Origin: a virus
Direction: 5' to 3' (one strand)
DNA length: 27,380 bases
Virus record (IMG/VR): IMGVR_UViG_3300042691_032869
Location: 1-27,380 of that record
The notes under the pieces were generated by a model, which worked only from the letters and a program-made list of their open reading frames with translations, was not told the DNA's origin and did no database searches. How positions within the stretch are numbered: the first letter of the stretch is position 1; each line of letters opens with the position of its first letter. Below, piece by piece: positions 16,869 to 24,523 of this stretch. The position numbers and the translations under genes were made by a program.

Positions 16869-17281
16869 TAGATGACCTCACCACGTTCGGATGTTTGATA
16901 TTTCTGCGGATGGTTATAGAAATCAGTCAGGATTGCTTCACGGTTTTTGGAGAAGGACTGCACAAGTCTGCTCCAGGGAATACGGAATAAAGCTTTTTTA
17001 TTTCCGTCTGGCATGATGTTGACATAATGAATGCCTTCCACCCAGCCCTTTTCAGGATTCTTCCTGCCAATTGCAATCCAATTACGAATAGTTTGATCGG
17101 ATACACCTAAGCGTCTGGCACATTCCTCAGTCGATAAGTACTCATCGGCATAAGCGTCTGGATCCAATGAATTGGTCTTGCCTTCTGCATGACGGTCATG
17201 CCACATGGAACTAAGAACATTCTTGATTCCTCTTAGTTCCCACGCAATGTCTTCTAAACCTTTGCGGATTCCGTTTTGCAT
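16868..17281 (-). CDS. HTH DNA-binding protein (MerR/excisionase-like)
   Basis: This 137-residue protein leads the minus-strand operon. Residues about 48-70 (EYLSTEECARRLGVSDQTIR) form an HTH of the MerR/HTH_17 type, followed by a wing-like GWVEGIHYV segment and a basic C-terminal region (IPWSRLVQSFSKNREAIL). The N-terminal 30 residues look like a helix suited to dimerisation. It may regulate this operon or the divergent membrane-protein gene, whose start is only 52 bp away. No Shine-Dalgarno sequence or convincing -10/-35 pair is visible in that short divergent gap. Confidence 0.75.
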   Translation of the reverse strand: MQNGIRKGLEDIAWELRGIKNVLSSMWHDRHAEGKTNSLDPDAYADEYLSTEECARRLGVSDQTIRNWIAIGRKNPEKGWVEGIHYVNIMPDGNKKALFRIPWSRLVQSFSKNREAILTDFYNHPQKYQTSERGEVI

Positions 17282-17333
17282 AACGTCAATCTTTCTTGTT
17301 AGATGCTAATGTGTGAAAAGATTTATTGCTTAA

Positions 17334-17645
17334 ATGGAAGATCAAATTCCCCCCAGTCAACCACCTGTTCAATTTCCGCCTCAACCAGAAATCACACCTG
17401 AACAGCTTGCTGAACTGAAGGAGCGTGCCCGCCAGCTGGCAATCCAACAAACCATCGCCCAACAAGCTGCGATGCCAAGGCCGCAACCTCAGCCCCAGCC
17501 ACAGGTGGTTTATGTGCGCCGCAACCTGACCGTCGCAGAGTTGATTGTGGTACTTGTGATTGCTTGTGGCATTGTTACCGGCGTTCAGGCTGGCTGGAAT
17601 TTTGCTACCAACTTCTTACCACGCCTTGAGATTAGGGTGAAGTAA
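17334..17645 (+). CDS. Single-pass membrane protein with Pro/Gln-rich N-terminus
   Basis: This is 103 residues. The first 60 are Pro/Gln-rich with a short helix (LAELKERARQLAIQQ) and a Pro-Gln run (PRPQPQPQPQ), then a basic RRN, one transmembrane helix (about 68-88, LIVVLVIACGIVTGVQAGW) and a short polar tail. The positive-inside rule predicts the N-terminus in the cytoplasm. It could be a holin-like, spanin-like or virion membrane protein. It lies far from the lysozyme but upstream of the fibre/endolysin run. No lysis family is recognised, so the function stays open. Confidence 0.72.
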   Translation: MEDQIPPSQPPVQFPPQPEITPEQLAELKERARQLAIQQTIAQQAAMPRPQPQPQPQVVYVRRNLTVAELIVVLVIACGIVTGVQAGWNFATNFLPRLEIRVK

Positions 17646-17698
17646 GACCTGGAATAACGGAACTATAATTGATTTAAAGGCATTTGTATACATAAGTA

Positions 17699-18496
17699 GT
17701 GGCTAACCGCAGAATTAGTGATCTACAGGAAATTGCTGGAATAGATCTGAATGATGCGGATCTGTACACTGTTGTTCAAATTAATGAGCCAGATCCTACC
17801 CTAAGAAATAAAAAACTTACCGTATCTGGCACCAAAGCATATTTAAATATTTACTACCTGCAGCGGACGGGTGGAACCATCAGTGGTTCCGTTCGCATTA
17901 ATGGTGATTTAACTGTTGACAACACAGTAACAACATCTGGAATTGTTGTTACCAACAATGCAACGTTCAGCGGGATTGTTGTACAAAATAATCTTGTTGC
18001 AACGGGGACAATCAACGGCAACACTATTACCGGTAATAGTGTTCAGGGCACCACCGTTGCATCGATCAACTCGGTTACAACAACAGCAACGGGTACATCC
18101 GCAAATTTCACCAGCGGTCGATTCCAGCAGTTATCTGGCGCCACAATCACTGGTGCTCAACTGCAAGTGTTATCGGGTGTTTCACACACACTAACAGGTA
18201 ACACCCTTCGGTATACAAATATAAGTGGCGCCACCATTACCGGGGACACAATTACAGCTGTATCTGGTGTTTTCAATAGTGTTTATGCCAATAACATTGT
18301 CTACAGCGGCACTGTTGTATCAGGTGACCTTCAAGTATCCGGCAGTTCTTCTGCTCTGATTTTCAAAAGCAAAATTACCATTACCAGTGGAGTTTTAATT
18401 GAGAGCGGAGTTAATGGTCTATCGGCTTCCCCTGTAGCAATCGCATCTGGAATCACAGTGACCGTCAGCAGTGGCTCCTCTTGGAGCATAGTCTGA
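17699..18496 (+). CDS. Tail fibre-like protein with beta-repeat shaft
   Basis: This 265-residue protein starts at GTG 17699 (ANRRISDLQEI...). The N-terminal ~45 residues (ISDLQEIAGIDLNDADLYTV) look like a fibre-attachment module that I associate with cyanophage fibres; this is from memory. The rest is Ser/Thr/Gly/Val/Asn-rich with short imperfect repeats (SGATITG, NGNTITG, GTVVSGDLQVSG) typical of a beta-helical or triple-stranded fibre shaft. There is no enzymatic motif. It opens the adhesin cluster 17699-23062. TATAAT lies at 17664-17669 and a TGTATACA palindrome just before the start, either of which may be regulatory. Confidence 0.78.
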   Translation: MANRRISDLQEIAGIDLNDADLYTVVQINEPDPTLRNKKLTVSGTKAYLNIYYLQRTGGTISGSVRINGDLTVDNTVTTSGIVVTNNATFSGIVVQNNLVATGTINGNTITGNSVQGTTVASINSVTTTATGTSANFTSGRFQQLSGATITGAQLQVLSGVSHTLTGNTLRYTNISGATITGDTITAVSGVFNSVYANNIVYSGTVVSGDLQVSGSSSALIFKSKITITSGVLIESGVNGLSASPVAIASGITVTVSSGSSWSIV

Positions 18497-18523
18497 TGTT
18501 AAAATTAGAATAAAAATAAAGTC

Positions 18524-18874
18524 ATGGCATACGGAAATGTAAAGGTTGATACTATTAGTTACTCAACCGTTACAGGCGATGTAGTACTCAGTGTATCAGG
18601 CATTTTTGTTGCTCAGAGTACTGTCAACGTTTTTGATCCAGTTACAAAAAATATCTCAACAACCGGTACCATCTCTGGTAGCACTTACAAAGTCAGCGGT
18701 AATGTTGTTGTCATCAGTGGTTCCGGTGATGTTCGTCCGTACGGCTTATATTCTTTCCCGAATACCAGTGGTGTGAGCGGTCAGTTCGTAGTAAGCAGCG
18801 GTGACGGTACATCTTATTGGGCAACAATTAATACTAGTGGTTCAACGCTTGGCCGTATTGTGGCATTAAATTGA
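18524..18874 (+). CDS. Short fibre/adhesin paralogue A
   Basis: This is 116 residues, beta-rich (Ser, Thr, Gly, Val). The middle (NISTTGTISGSTYKVSGNV, then VISGSGDVRPYGLYSFP) matches the same region of the next gene nearly residue for residue in spacing, so the two are tandem paralogues. The start ATG is preceded by an AT-rich leader with AGAATAAA at 18507-18514. Probably a small fibre tip or adaptor subunit; this is inferred from composition and neighbours. Confidence 0.72.
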   Translation: MAYGNVKVDTISYSTVTGDVVLSVSGIFVAQSTVNVFDPVTKNISTTGTISGSTYKVSGNVVVISGSGDVRPYGLYSFPNTSGVSGQFVVSSGDGTSYWATINTSGSTLGRIVALN

Positions 18875-18875
18875 G

Positions 18876-19256
18876 ATGACAGTCCTTAAGGTTGACAATT
18901 TAATTTGTGAGGTTGCAGGAACTGATTTAACAGTTGTTTTGCCTTCAGGTTTGCCGAGTAGCGGCGACTACGCATCTGCAACAGGATTTGTTGATCCAAC
19001 GACTAACTCAATCTCAACAACAGGAGTTATTTCGGGAGCAGCCTATAAAACCAGCGGTAACGTTACGGTCATCAATAGCGCTGGTGCAATCAGTCCATAT
19101 GGTTTGTATTTGTTGCCAACAGGTTACGGCACTGTTCCAGTTGGATACGGAATCAGTGGTTACTGCTTAAGTAAAGTCAGCGGAAATCAAACGTCTTGGG
19201 AACCAATCTCAACGATTAAAACTGTTGCATTTTCAGCTGCATTAGGCAAGTGTTAA
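18876..19256 (+). CDS. Short fibre/adhesin paralogue B
   Basis: This is 126 residues, starting one base after the previous stop (TGAGATG). The core SISTTGVISGAAYKTSGNV, then VINSAGAISPYGLYLLP parallels paralogue A. The N-terminus (MTVLKVDNLICEVAGTDLTV) and C-terminus differ, so a tandem duplication was followed by divergence at both ends. Probably a partner or alternative subunit in the same fibre assembly; no known enzymatic feature. Confidence 0.72.
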   Translation: MTVLKVDNLICEVAGTDLTVVLPSGLPSSGDYASATGFVDPTTNSISTTGVISGAAYKTSGNVTVINSAGAISPYGLYLLPTGYGTVPVGYGISGYCLSKVSGNQTSWEPISTIKTVAFSAALGKC

Positions 19257-19281
19257 GATAGAAAAAAGCCAGACGTTAAAC

Positions 19282-19617
19282 ATGCCCGAAACATTTTCAA
19301 ATAGTGGTGTACAGCTAACAACCACCGGTATTACTGACGTTTATCAAGCACCGACAAGTTCAGGTGCACGTGCAGTTGTTTTATCGTCTCTCGCTGCAAA
19401 TGCAACTGGCACTGTCGCAGTTAATTACAGCTTGAATTTAACTGACAGTGGCAACACCTTAATTGCTGTAATCGCTAAGGATATTGCTGTCCCAGCTAAC
19501 GCAACCCTGGAAGTCATTCCTAATAAAGTTGTTTTAACTTCTGGTCAGAAGCTGCGGGCCACATCGAGTGCAGCAAGTGGTATTCATGTTGTGACATCGG
19601 TCCTTGAAGTGACTTGA
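19282..19617 (+). CDS. Small beta-rich virion-type protein
   Basis: This is 111 residues of alternating hydrophobic beta strands (ARAVVLSSLAANATGTVAV, then LIAVIAKDIAVPANATLEVI and GQKLRATSS), like a compact beta-sandwich. The size and pattern resemble small head or tail decoration proteins, but I cannot name the family. It sits between the paralogue pair and the propeller proteins, and its stop is only four bases before the next start, so it belongs to the same operon. Confidence 0.72.
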   Translation: MPETFSNSGVQLTTTGITDVYQAPTSSGARAVVLSSLAANATGTVAVNYSLNLTDSGNTLIAVIAKDIAVPANATLEVIPNKVVLTSGQKLRATSSAASGIHVVTSVLEVT

Positions 19618-19621
19618 TCTC

Positions 19622-20554
19622 ATGGCTGCTGAATTTTTTGAAGCTGGCTATATAGGAGCCAGGTTTGCTTTTATTGGTAAAACCTGGCCTGGTATTTGGC
19701 GTGTAAAAGAGGTTGCTGATCGTTTAACGATGGGGATCTGGCCAGCAGCGTGGAGTGTTGCTGGCGGTCTTTATGATGGGAAGGCTTTTACCGTAGGAGC
19801 ACAAAATACACATCCACAAGGTTTATTTTTTAAACCAGATGGAACTAAATTTTATGTAGCTGGGTCCACTGGAGATGCAATTTTTCAATACACATGTTCT
19901 ACTCCGTGGGATTTAACAACAGCTTCTTACGATAATATTTCTTTTGCTGTAGAGGCGCAAGAAAGTGATTTAAGGGGCGTTTATTTTAAACCTGATGGCA
20001 CTAAGTTTTATATCATAGGACCCACTAGTGACAGTGTATTTCAATACACATGTTCAACCGCATGGGATATTAGTACAGCATCGTATGATGGCGTATCATT
20101 TAGCGTAAATGGACAGGATCCTTCATCTAGGGATTTAACATTTAAACCTGATGGCACTAAGTTTTACATGGTGGGAAGCAGCAGTAATTCTGTTTTTCAA
20201 TACACATGTTCTACTCCGTGGGATATCAGCACCGGATCATATGATTCCAAAACTTATCGATTTGATTTAAATAGAAATTCAAGTGAAACCGATCCTCAAG
20301 CTTTTATTTTTAACTTAGACGGGACAAAATGTTATATGACTGGAACAAGCAAAAATACAGTTTATCAATACAGTTGCAGTACTTCATGGGATGTCAGTAC
20401 AATTACTTATGATGGTATTAGCGTTCCTGTTGTAGATCCTGGTTTTTCAAATGTAGGTATTTCTTTTAGCACAGAAGGCACAAGCCTCTATGTAATGCAA
20501 AACTCAAATAATACAAATTCAAGAATAAAACAACTTTCAACTACGTTATTATAA
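19622..20554 (+). CDS. Single-unit beta-propeller-like tail adhesin
   Basis: This is 310 residues. An N-terminal module (GYIGARFAFIGKTWPGIW) is shared in pattern with the next gene and may attach it to the virion. From about residue 42 the chain is a half repeat (AAWSVAGGLYDGKAFTV), four full ~52-residue repeats (64-116, 117-168, 169-224, 225-274) and a final half repeat (275-310). The full-repeat consensus is G-L-x-F-K-x-D-G-T-K-F-Y-x-x-G, then VFQYTCSTxWD and a strand ending in V-x-x-Q. Each full repeat has one Cys in S/TCST; the terminal halves lack it. N- and C-terminal halves making one blade is the classic Velcro closure, giving five blades. Probably binds a surface glycan; no catalytic residues seen. 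Confidence 0.78.
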   Translation: MAAEFFEAGYIGARFAFIGKTWPGIWRVKEVADRLTMGIWPAAWSVAGGLYDGKAFTVGAQNTHPQGLFFKPDGTKFYVAGSTGDAIFQYTCSTPWDLTTASYDNISFAVEAQESDLRGVYFKPDGTKFYIIGPTSDSVFQYTCSTAWDISTASYDGVSFSVNGQDPSSRDLTFKPDGTKFYMVGSSSNSVFQYTCSTPWDISTGSYDSKTYRFDLNRNSSETDPQAFIFNLDGTKCYMTGTSKNTVYQYSCSTSWDVSTITYDGISVPVVDPGFSNVGISFSTEGTSLYVMQNSNNTNSRIKQLSTTLL

Positions 20555-20557
20555 ATA
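20550..20557 (+). promoter_or_regulatory. Exact T4-type late -10 sequence (TATAAATA)
   Basis: TATAAATA overlaps the stop of the first propeller gene and lies 15 nt before the start of the second, with an AGGA Shine-Dalgarno sequence at 20561-20564. It is the only exact match noticed in an intergenic position. The expected start point would fall near the Shine-Dalgarno sequence, so it may simply be AT-rich leader. Confidence 0.33.
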
Positions 20558-20572
20558 TAAAGGAATAGAAAC

Positions 20573-23062
20573 ATGAAAGGAAATTACATTGGTAAAAAGC
20601 CCAGTGGTTATGGGGCTACCAAAGAAGGGCAAAAAGGCATCTGGGAAATTTATGACCAATCTCAAGGTGTTAAAGACATTGCATGGGCTGCACAACCATG
20701 GAATGTAATTGATGGTTTTTACGGCCAAAAGTCAAGCACACTTTTGGGAATTAGCGGTTTAATCTCAGTAAACGACGTAGCTTTTAAAACTGACGGGACT
20801 AAATTTTATGTTATTTCTCCAAATACTGATCGTATACACCAATACAGTTGCTCTACTGCATGGGACATAACAACTGCTTCGTATGATGAAAAAAGTTTCT
20901 CAATAACAGCTCAAGAAACTCTTTCTACTGGCTTATACTTTAAACCTGATGGCACTAAATTTTATATCGTAGGAACAACAAGTGACACTGTATTTCAATA
21001 TTCTTGTTCTACAGCATGGGATGTAAGCACTGCTTCTTATGACAGTAAATCATTTAGTGTAATAACACAAGAAAGTGCTCCAAGTTCAGTATTTTTTAAA
21101 TCGGATGGTACTGCATTTTATATTGTAGGTACAACAAACGATACCGTATATCAATACAGTTGCTCTACTGCTTGGGATGTAAGCACTGCGTCTTACGCCA
21201 GCAAATCGTTTGCCGTTGTAACGCAAGAAACTAATCCAGCAGGATTATTTTTTAAAGATGATGGAACTAAGTTTTATGTTGTAGGCTCAGCAAGCGACAG
21301 CATATACCAATACAGTTGTTCTACTGCATGGGATGTCAGTACTGCATCTTATGATAGTAAATCGTTTAACGTTCACTGGGCTGGCTTTGCCGTGGCTGGA
21401 TTATTTATATCTAGCGATGGCACAGTTGTAAATGTAATTGAAAGCACAACAGTAAGAGTTTATAAATTTACTTTAGGCACAGCTTGGGATATTAGTACGG
21501 CATCAGTGCCAAGGGGTGTTTTTTCGGTTAATGCACAAGAAACAATTCCAAACGATTTTGTATTTAAGCCTGATGGGACTAAGTTTTATATTGTAGGACA
21601 GACAACTGACACCGTATATCAGTACAGCTGCTCTACTGCTTGGGATGTAAGCACTGCATCTTATGACAGTAAATCATTTAGTGTAACAACACAAGAGACT
21701 GACCCAAGAGGGTTATTTTTTAAATCTGATGGCACTAAGTTTTATGTTGTAGGACAGACAAATGACACCGTATATCAATACAGCTGTTCTACGGCATGGG
21801 ATGTTAGTACAGGTTCTTATGACAGTAAATCATTTAGTGTAGGAGGACAAGAAACAACCCCACAGGGTTTAGCTTTTAAAGATGATGGCACTAAGTTTTA
21901 TATTGTAGGAGTAACAAATGACACCGTATACCAATACAGCTGTTCTACCGCATGGGATGTAAGCACTGCATCATACGACAGCAAGTCATTTAGTGTAAAT
22001 GGACAGGATGCAACGCCAGTTGGGTTATTGTTTAAAACAGATGGTACCACTTTTTATGTTGTAGGAACAACAACTAACGCTGTACATCAATACAGTTGCT
22101 CGACGGCATGGGACGTAAGTACGGCTTCTTATATCAGGGGTAGCATCGAAGTGCAAGATGATAGCCCCATCGGCGTAGCATTCAAGGATGATGGGACTAA
22201 ATTATATATCATTGGACAAGTTGGAAAAACTATAACTTCTTACACACTCGCTGTTGCATGGAAGATTAATCCAATTGGTTTTGATGGTTATAACTACAAA
22301 GCAAATTTAGCGGAAACAAATGGACTAGCGGATATTGTTTTTAATGAGTATGGAACTATTTTTTATGTCCCAGGGAGGGCGCCATATTCCATCACTCAAT
22401 ACAAATGCACTACTCCATGGGATTTAAGTACGTCTTCACTTTTTAATGCAGATTACTCAGAAGTTTACTCTAAATTTTATTTAACAGGACAAACAGAGTC
22501 AACATTAACCGCTCTGTATTTTAAGCCCGATGGAACTAAGTTTTATACTTTAGGAAGCACGGCTGATACCATATATCAATACTCTTGTTCTACAGCGTGG
22601 GATATTAGTACGGGTTCTTATGATAATAAATCATTTGGCGTAGCAACACAAGAAACCACTCCAGTTGGATTATACTTTAAACCTGATGGAACAAAATTTT
22701 ATATTATAGGAACAACGGCTGATACTGTATTTCAATATTCTTGTTCGACTGCGTGGGATGTCAGTACAGCATCATACGATAGTAAATCATTTAGTACAAC
22801 GTCACAAGATGGCACTCCTAGTGCTTTATATTTTAAAGATGACGGCACTAAATTATATGTTATGGGGACAGCAACTGATGCTGTATTTCAATACAGTTGC
22901 TCAACGGCATGGGATATAAGCACTGCTTCTTACGATTCTATTAGTTTGTCTGTTGCTAACCAAGATGGGGCAGCAGTAGGGGTCACAATTGGTTACGGCG
23001 GCTCACTGCTTTACATAATGGGAAACACAAACTTTAAAGCCTATCAATATCGTTTAACATAA
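20573..23062 (+). CDS. Triple-unit beta-propeller-like tail adhesin (15 blades)
   Basis: This is 829 residues, start supported by AGGA eight bases upstream. The N-terminal module (NYIGKKPSGYG...GIW) resembles that of the preceding gene. A half repeat (QPWNVIDGFYGQKSSTLL) leads into fifteen repeats of about 52 residues, beginning near 66, 118, 170, 222, 273, 326, 378, 430, 482, 532, 584, 644, 697, 749 and 801. Repeats 1-4, 6-9 and 11-14 carry the Cys motif (mostly YSCSTAWD; KCTTPWD in 11). Repeats 5, 10 and 15 lack the Cys (VYKFTLGTAWD, SYTLAVAWK, YQYRLT). The chain ends in mid-repeat, matching the N-terminal half. This 4+1 rhythm, seen once in the neighbour, argues for three five-bladed propellers in a row. 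Probable receptor binding; not a known enzyme. Confidence 0.8.
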   Translation: MKGNYIGKKPSGYGATKEGQKGIWEIYDQSQGVKDIAWAAQPWNVIDGFYGQKSSTLLGISGLISVNDVAFKTDGTKFYVISPNTDRIHQYSCSTAWDITTASYDEKSFSITAQETLSTGLYFKPDGTKFYIVGTTSDTVFQYSCSTAWDVSTASYDSKSFSVITQESAPSSVFFKSDGTAFYIVGTTNDTVYQYSCSTAWDVSTASYASKSFAVVTQETNPAGLFFKDDGTKFYVVGSASDSIYQYSCSTAWDVSTASYDSKSFNVHWAGFAVAGLFISSDGTVVNVIESTTVRVYKFTLGTAWDISTASVPRGVFSVNAQETIPNDFVFKPDGTKFYIVGQTTDTVYQYSCSTAWDVSTASYDSKSFSVTTQETDPRGLFFKSDGTKFYVVGQTNDTVYQYSCSTAWDVSTGSYDSKSFSVGGQETTPQGLAFKDDGTKFYIVGVTNDTVYQYSCSTAWDVSTASYDSKSFSVNGQDATPVGLLFKTDGTTFYVVGTTTNAVHQYSCSTAWDVSTASYIRGSIEVQDDSPIGVAFKDDGTKLYIIGQVGKTITSYTLAVAWKINPIGFDGYNYKANLAETNGLADIVFNEYGTIFYVPGRAPYSITQYKCTTPWDLSTSSLFNADYSEVYSKFYLTGQTESTLTALYFKPDGTKFYTLGSTADTIYQYSCSTAWDISTGSYDNKSFGVATQETTPVGLYFKPDGTKFYIIGTTADTVFQYSCSTAWDVSTASYDSKSFSTTSQDGTPSALYFKDDGTKLYVMGTATDAVFQYSCSTAWDISTASYDSISLSVANQDGAAVGVTIGYGGSLLYIMGNTNFKAYQYRLT
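20768..23062 (+). repeat. Tandem ~156-bp repeats encoding 15 propeller blades
   Basis: Fifteen consecutive units of about 156 bp (last one half length) are clearly related at DNA level, sharing near-identical stretches such as GGCACTAAGTTTTA and GCATGGGATGTAAG. Every fifth unit (5, 10, 15) is divergent and Cys-less. Such identity favours recombination and copy-number change. Confidence 0.9.
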
Positions 23063-23084
23063 GCACTCGTGAATCTATAAAGTT

Positions 23085-23114
23085 GACCTAGAGTAGGTAA
23101 ATAAACTCTAGGTC
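23085..23114 (+). promoter_or_regulatory. 10-bp perfect hairpin one base before the endolysin start
   Basis: GACCTAGAGT (23085-23094) and ACTCTAGGTC (23105-23114) form a perfect 10-bp stem around the loop AGGTAAATAA. ATG follows at 23116. There is no U-tract after it, so termination is less likely than control of initiation. The loop contains GGTAAATA, six of eight matches to a T4-type late box. Confidence 0.6.
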
Positions 23115-23115
23115 G

Positions 23116-24132
23116 ATGACAATAAAATTCACAGATGCTGCTAAATACTACGACGAATTGCCACATCAGGTAAGTGCGTGGAATTGGCTCCAGGGGGAAG
23201 TAGCTCCTTCAACCCTGGAGCGTTTTGCTGACAAATATCGCAGCGCACCAAAACCCATTGCTTACGACAACGACTGGAATGGTGTCATGGCAGCAGGTAA
23301 AGCTGCTGGTGCCAAATATCCAGAAGTTGTTGCTGCCCAATGGGCACTAGAATCCTCATGGGGTAAACATGTTTCAGGTACTCACAACTACTTTGGATTA
23401 AAAGGTGCAGGTACCAACGTTAATACACAAGAGTTTATCAATGGTCAATGGGTGACTATCAATGCTGGCTTTATTAATTTCCCTGATCTTTATACTTGCA
23501 TTTGTTATCTTGTCGATCGCTGGTACAAAGACTACAGTCGATACCAAGGAGTCAACCGAGCCAGCAGTCGAAATGAATGTGCCAATCTCCTTGTCAAAGA
23601 AGGGTACGCAACAGACCCCAACTACGCCACTAAACTAATTCAAATCATGGACCGGGAGTTAAAAACTCCTGGTACCACACCCGCAAAACCAACCGATCCC
23701 CCTGCAGCGCAACGGTTTAACCCGTGGAGTCCATTCACCTATAAAATTACACCTCACATTACGTATGGTGAATTAACACTGAATCAAGAAGCACGACGTT
23801 TTACTAAACAACATCAGTGTGATACAGCATTAGAACTGTGTCGTTTCTTGGAACGAGTGCGTAATGAATTTGGTGGTAAGCCCATTATTATCACCAGTGG
23901 CTCAAGGCCTGAACCCATCAATACACAAGTGGGTGGCGCTAAAAACAGTGAACATACCTTCAATGAATCATCTAAAGGAGCAGTAGATTTTTACATTGAA
24001 GGTGCCAGCATTTATGCTGTGCAAGAATGGTGTGATTTTAACTGGCCTTTTTCAGTTGGTTATGGCGCACCTAAGGGATTTGTGCACCTGGGAATCCGAC
24101 CGGGCAAACCAAAAGTCAGATGGGATTATTGA
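23116..24132 (+). CDS. Bifunctional endolysin: GH73-like glucosaminidase plus M15-like peptidase
   Basis: This 338-residue protein has two catalytic domains. Residues about 50-180 resemble GH73 N-acetylglucosaminidases: VVAAQWALESSWGKH with Glu 79 as the likely acid, HNYFGLKG (90-97) and the late YATDPNYATKL (164-174). A Pro/Thr-rich linker (184-200) leads to a peptidase M15-like domain: ITSGSRPEPINTQVGG, then NSEH (His 280), GAVDF (Asp 291) and FVHLG (His 324), the zinc ligands of D-Ala-D-Ala carboxypeptidase/endolysin families. It would cut both glycan strands and peptide stems. No signal peptide is seen. It follows the propeller adhesins after a start-codon hairpin, so it may be a tail lysin or the lysis endolysin. 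Confidence 0.9.
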   Translation: MTIKFTDAAKYYDELPHQVSAWNWLQGEVAPSTLERFADKYRSAPKPIAYDNDWNGVMAAGKAAGAKYPEVVAAQWALESSWGKHVSGTHNYFGLKGAGTNVNTQEFINGQWVTINAGFINFPDLYTCICYLVDRWYKDYSRYQGVNRASSRNECANLLVKEGYATDPNYATKLIQIMDRELKTPGTTPAKPTDPPAAQRFNPWSPFTYKITPHITYGELTLNQEARRFTKQHQCDTALELCRFLERVRNEFGGKPIIITSGSRPEPINTQVGGAKNSEHTFNESSKGAVDFYIEGASIYAVQEWCDFNWPFSVGYGAPKGFVHLGIRPGKPKVRWDY

Positions 24133-24133
24133 A

Positions 24134-24295
24134 GTGAAGCGATATAAAGAACCACGCATTCGCGTGAATATGTGCTGGGAAGTTGGCGATGAAAAAAAAT
24201 GCGTAACCCTGTCAAAAGAACAGGCTTACGCAACAAGGGATTGGGTTGAAAAGCAAGATGGAACCGTGTTTTGGTTTCAGGCTTTACCTAATTAA
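24134..24295 (+). CDS. Small unknown protein downstream of endolysin
   Basis: GTG at 24134, one base after the endolysin stop, opens a 53-residue frame. The product is basic at the start (KRYKEPRIRVNMCWEVGD) and ends in DGTVFWFQALPN, with two Cys. Coupling to the endolysin gene and a coherent globular-looking composition favour coding, despite the GTG start. Its stop is immediately followed by the stop of the convergent minus-strand gene. Function unknown. Confidence 0.6.
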   Translation: MKRYKEPRIRVNMCWEVGDEKKCVTLSKEQAYATRDWVEKQDGTVFWFQALPN

Positions 24296-24460
24296 TCAGC
24301 GTTGTTTGGCTCGACCAACCAGTAAACCGCCAATTTCAATCAAGCGGTATGCTTTGCGGACAATTCGATCGTCTTTAGGCGTTGGCGTTAGGGCGCAAAT
24401 GGCAGAACATGCTGCATGAATAGCGAGTGCCACTTCAAGGTATTCGTTAACTTTGTGCAT
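24296..24460 (-). CDS. 54-residue conserved-looking phage protein
   Basis: ATG at 24460 on the minus strand gives a protein with an amphipathic/hydrophobic first half (YLEVALAIHAACSAICAL), a polar turn TPTPKDD and a second helix (VRKAYRLIEIGGLLVGRAK). The TPTPKDD turn between two helices looks like a recurrent small phage family; I recall it without a function. The two hydrophobic stretches could form a membrane hairpin, as in small holins, but they contain several polar residues. It ends the minus-strand operon and abuts the convergent gene with no gap. Confidence 0.68.
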   Translation of the reverse strand: MHKVNEYLEVALAIHAACSAICALTPTPKDDRIVRKAYRLIEIGGLLVGRAKQR

Positions 24461-24523
24461 GGTTTTTAAAGTTTTTAGTATTCTACCCTTAAACCATTAA
24501 AGTAAAATTTTTTTAATGCAATA

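Noticed and set aside
23085-23114. Intrinsic terminator after the triple propeller gene
   Set aside because: The stem is perfect, but its loop is AT-rich, no U-tract follows and the next ATG comes one base later; an initiation-control hairpin fits better.
23996-24295. 99-codon plus-strand frame overlapping the end of the endolysin gene
   Set aside because: The part before 24134 is out of frame with the peptidase domain. Only the 53-residue part after the endolysin stop is supported, from GTG 24134.
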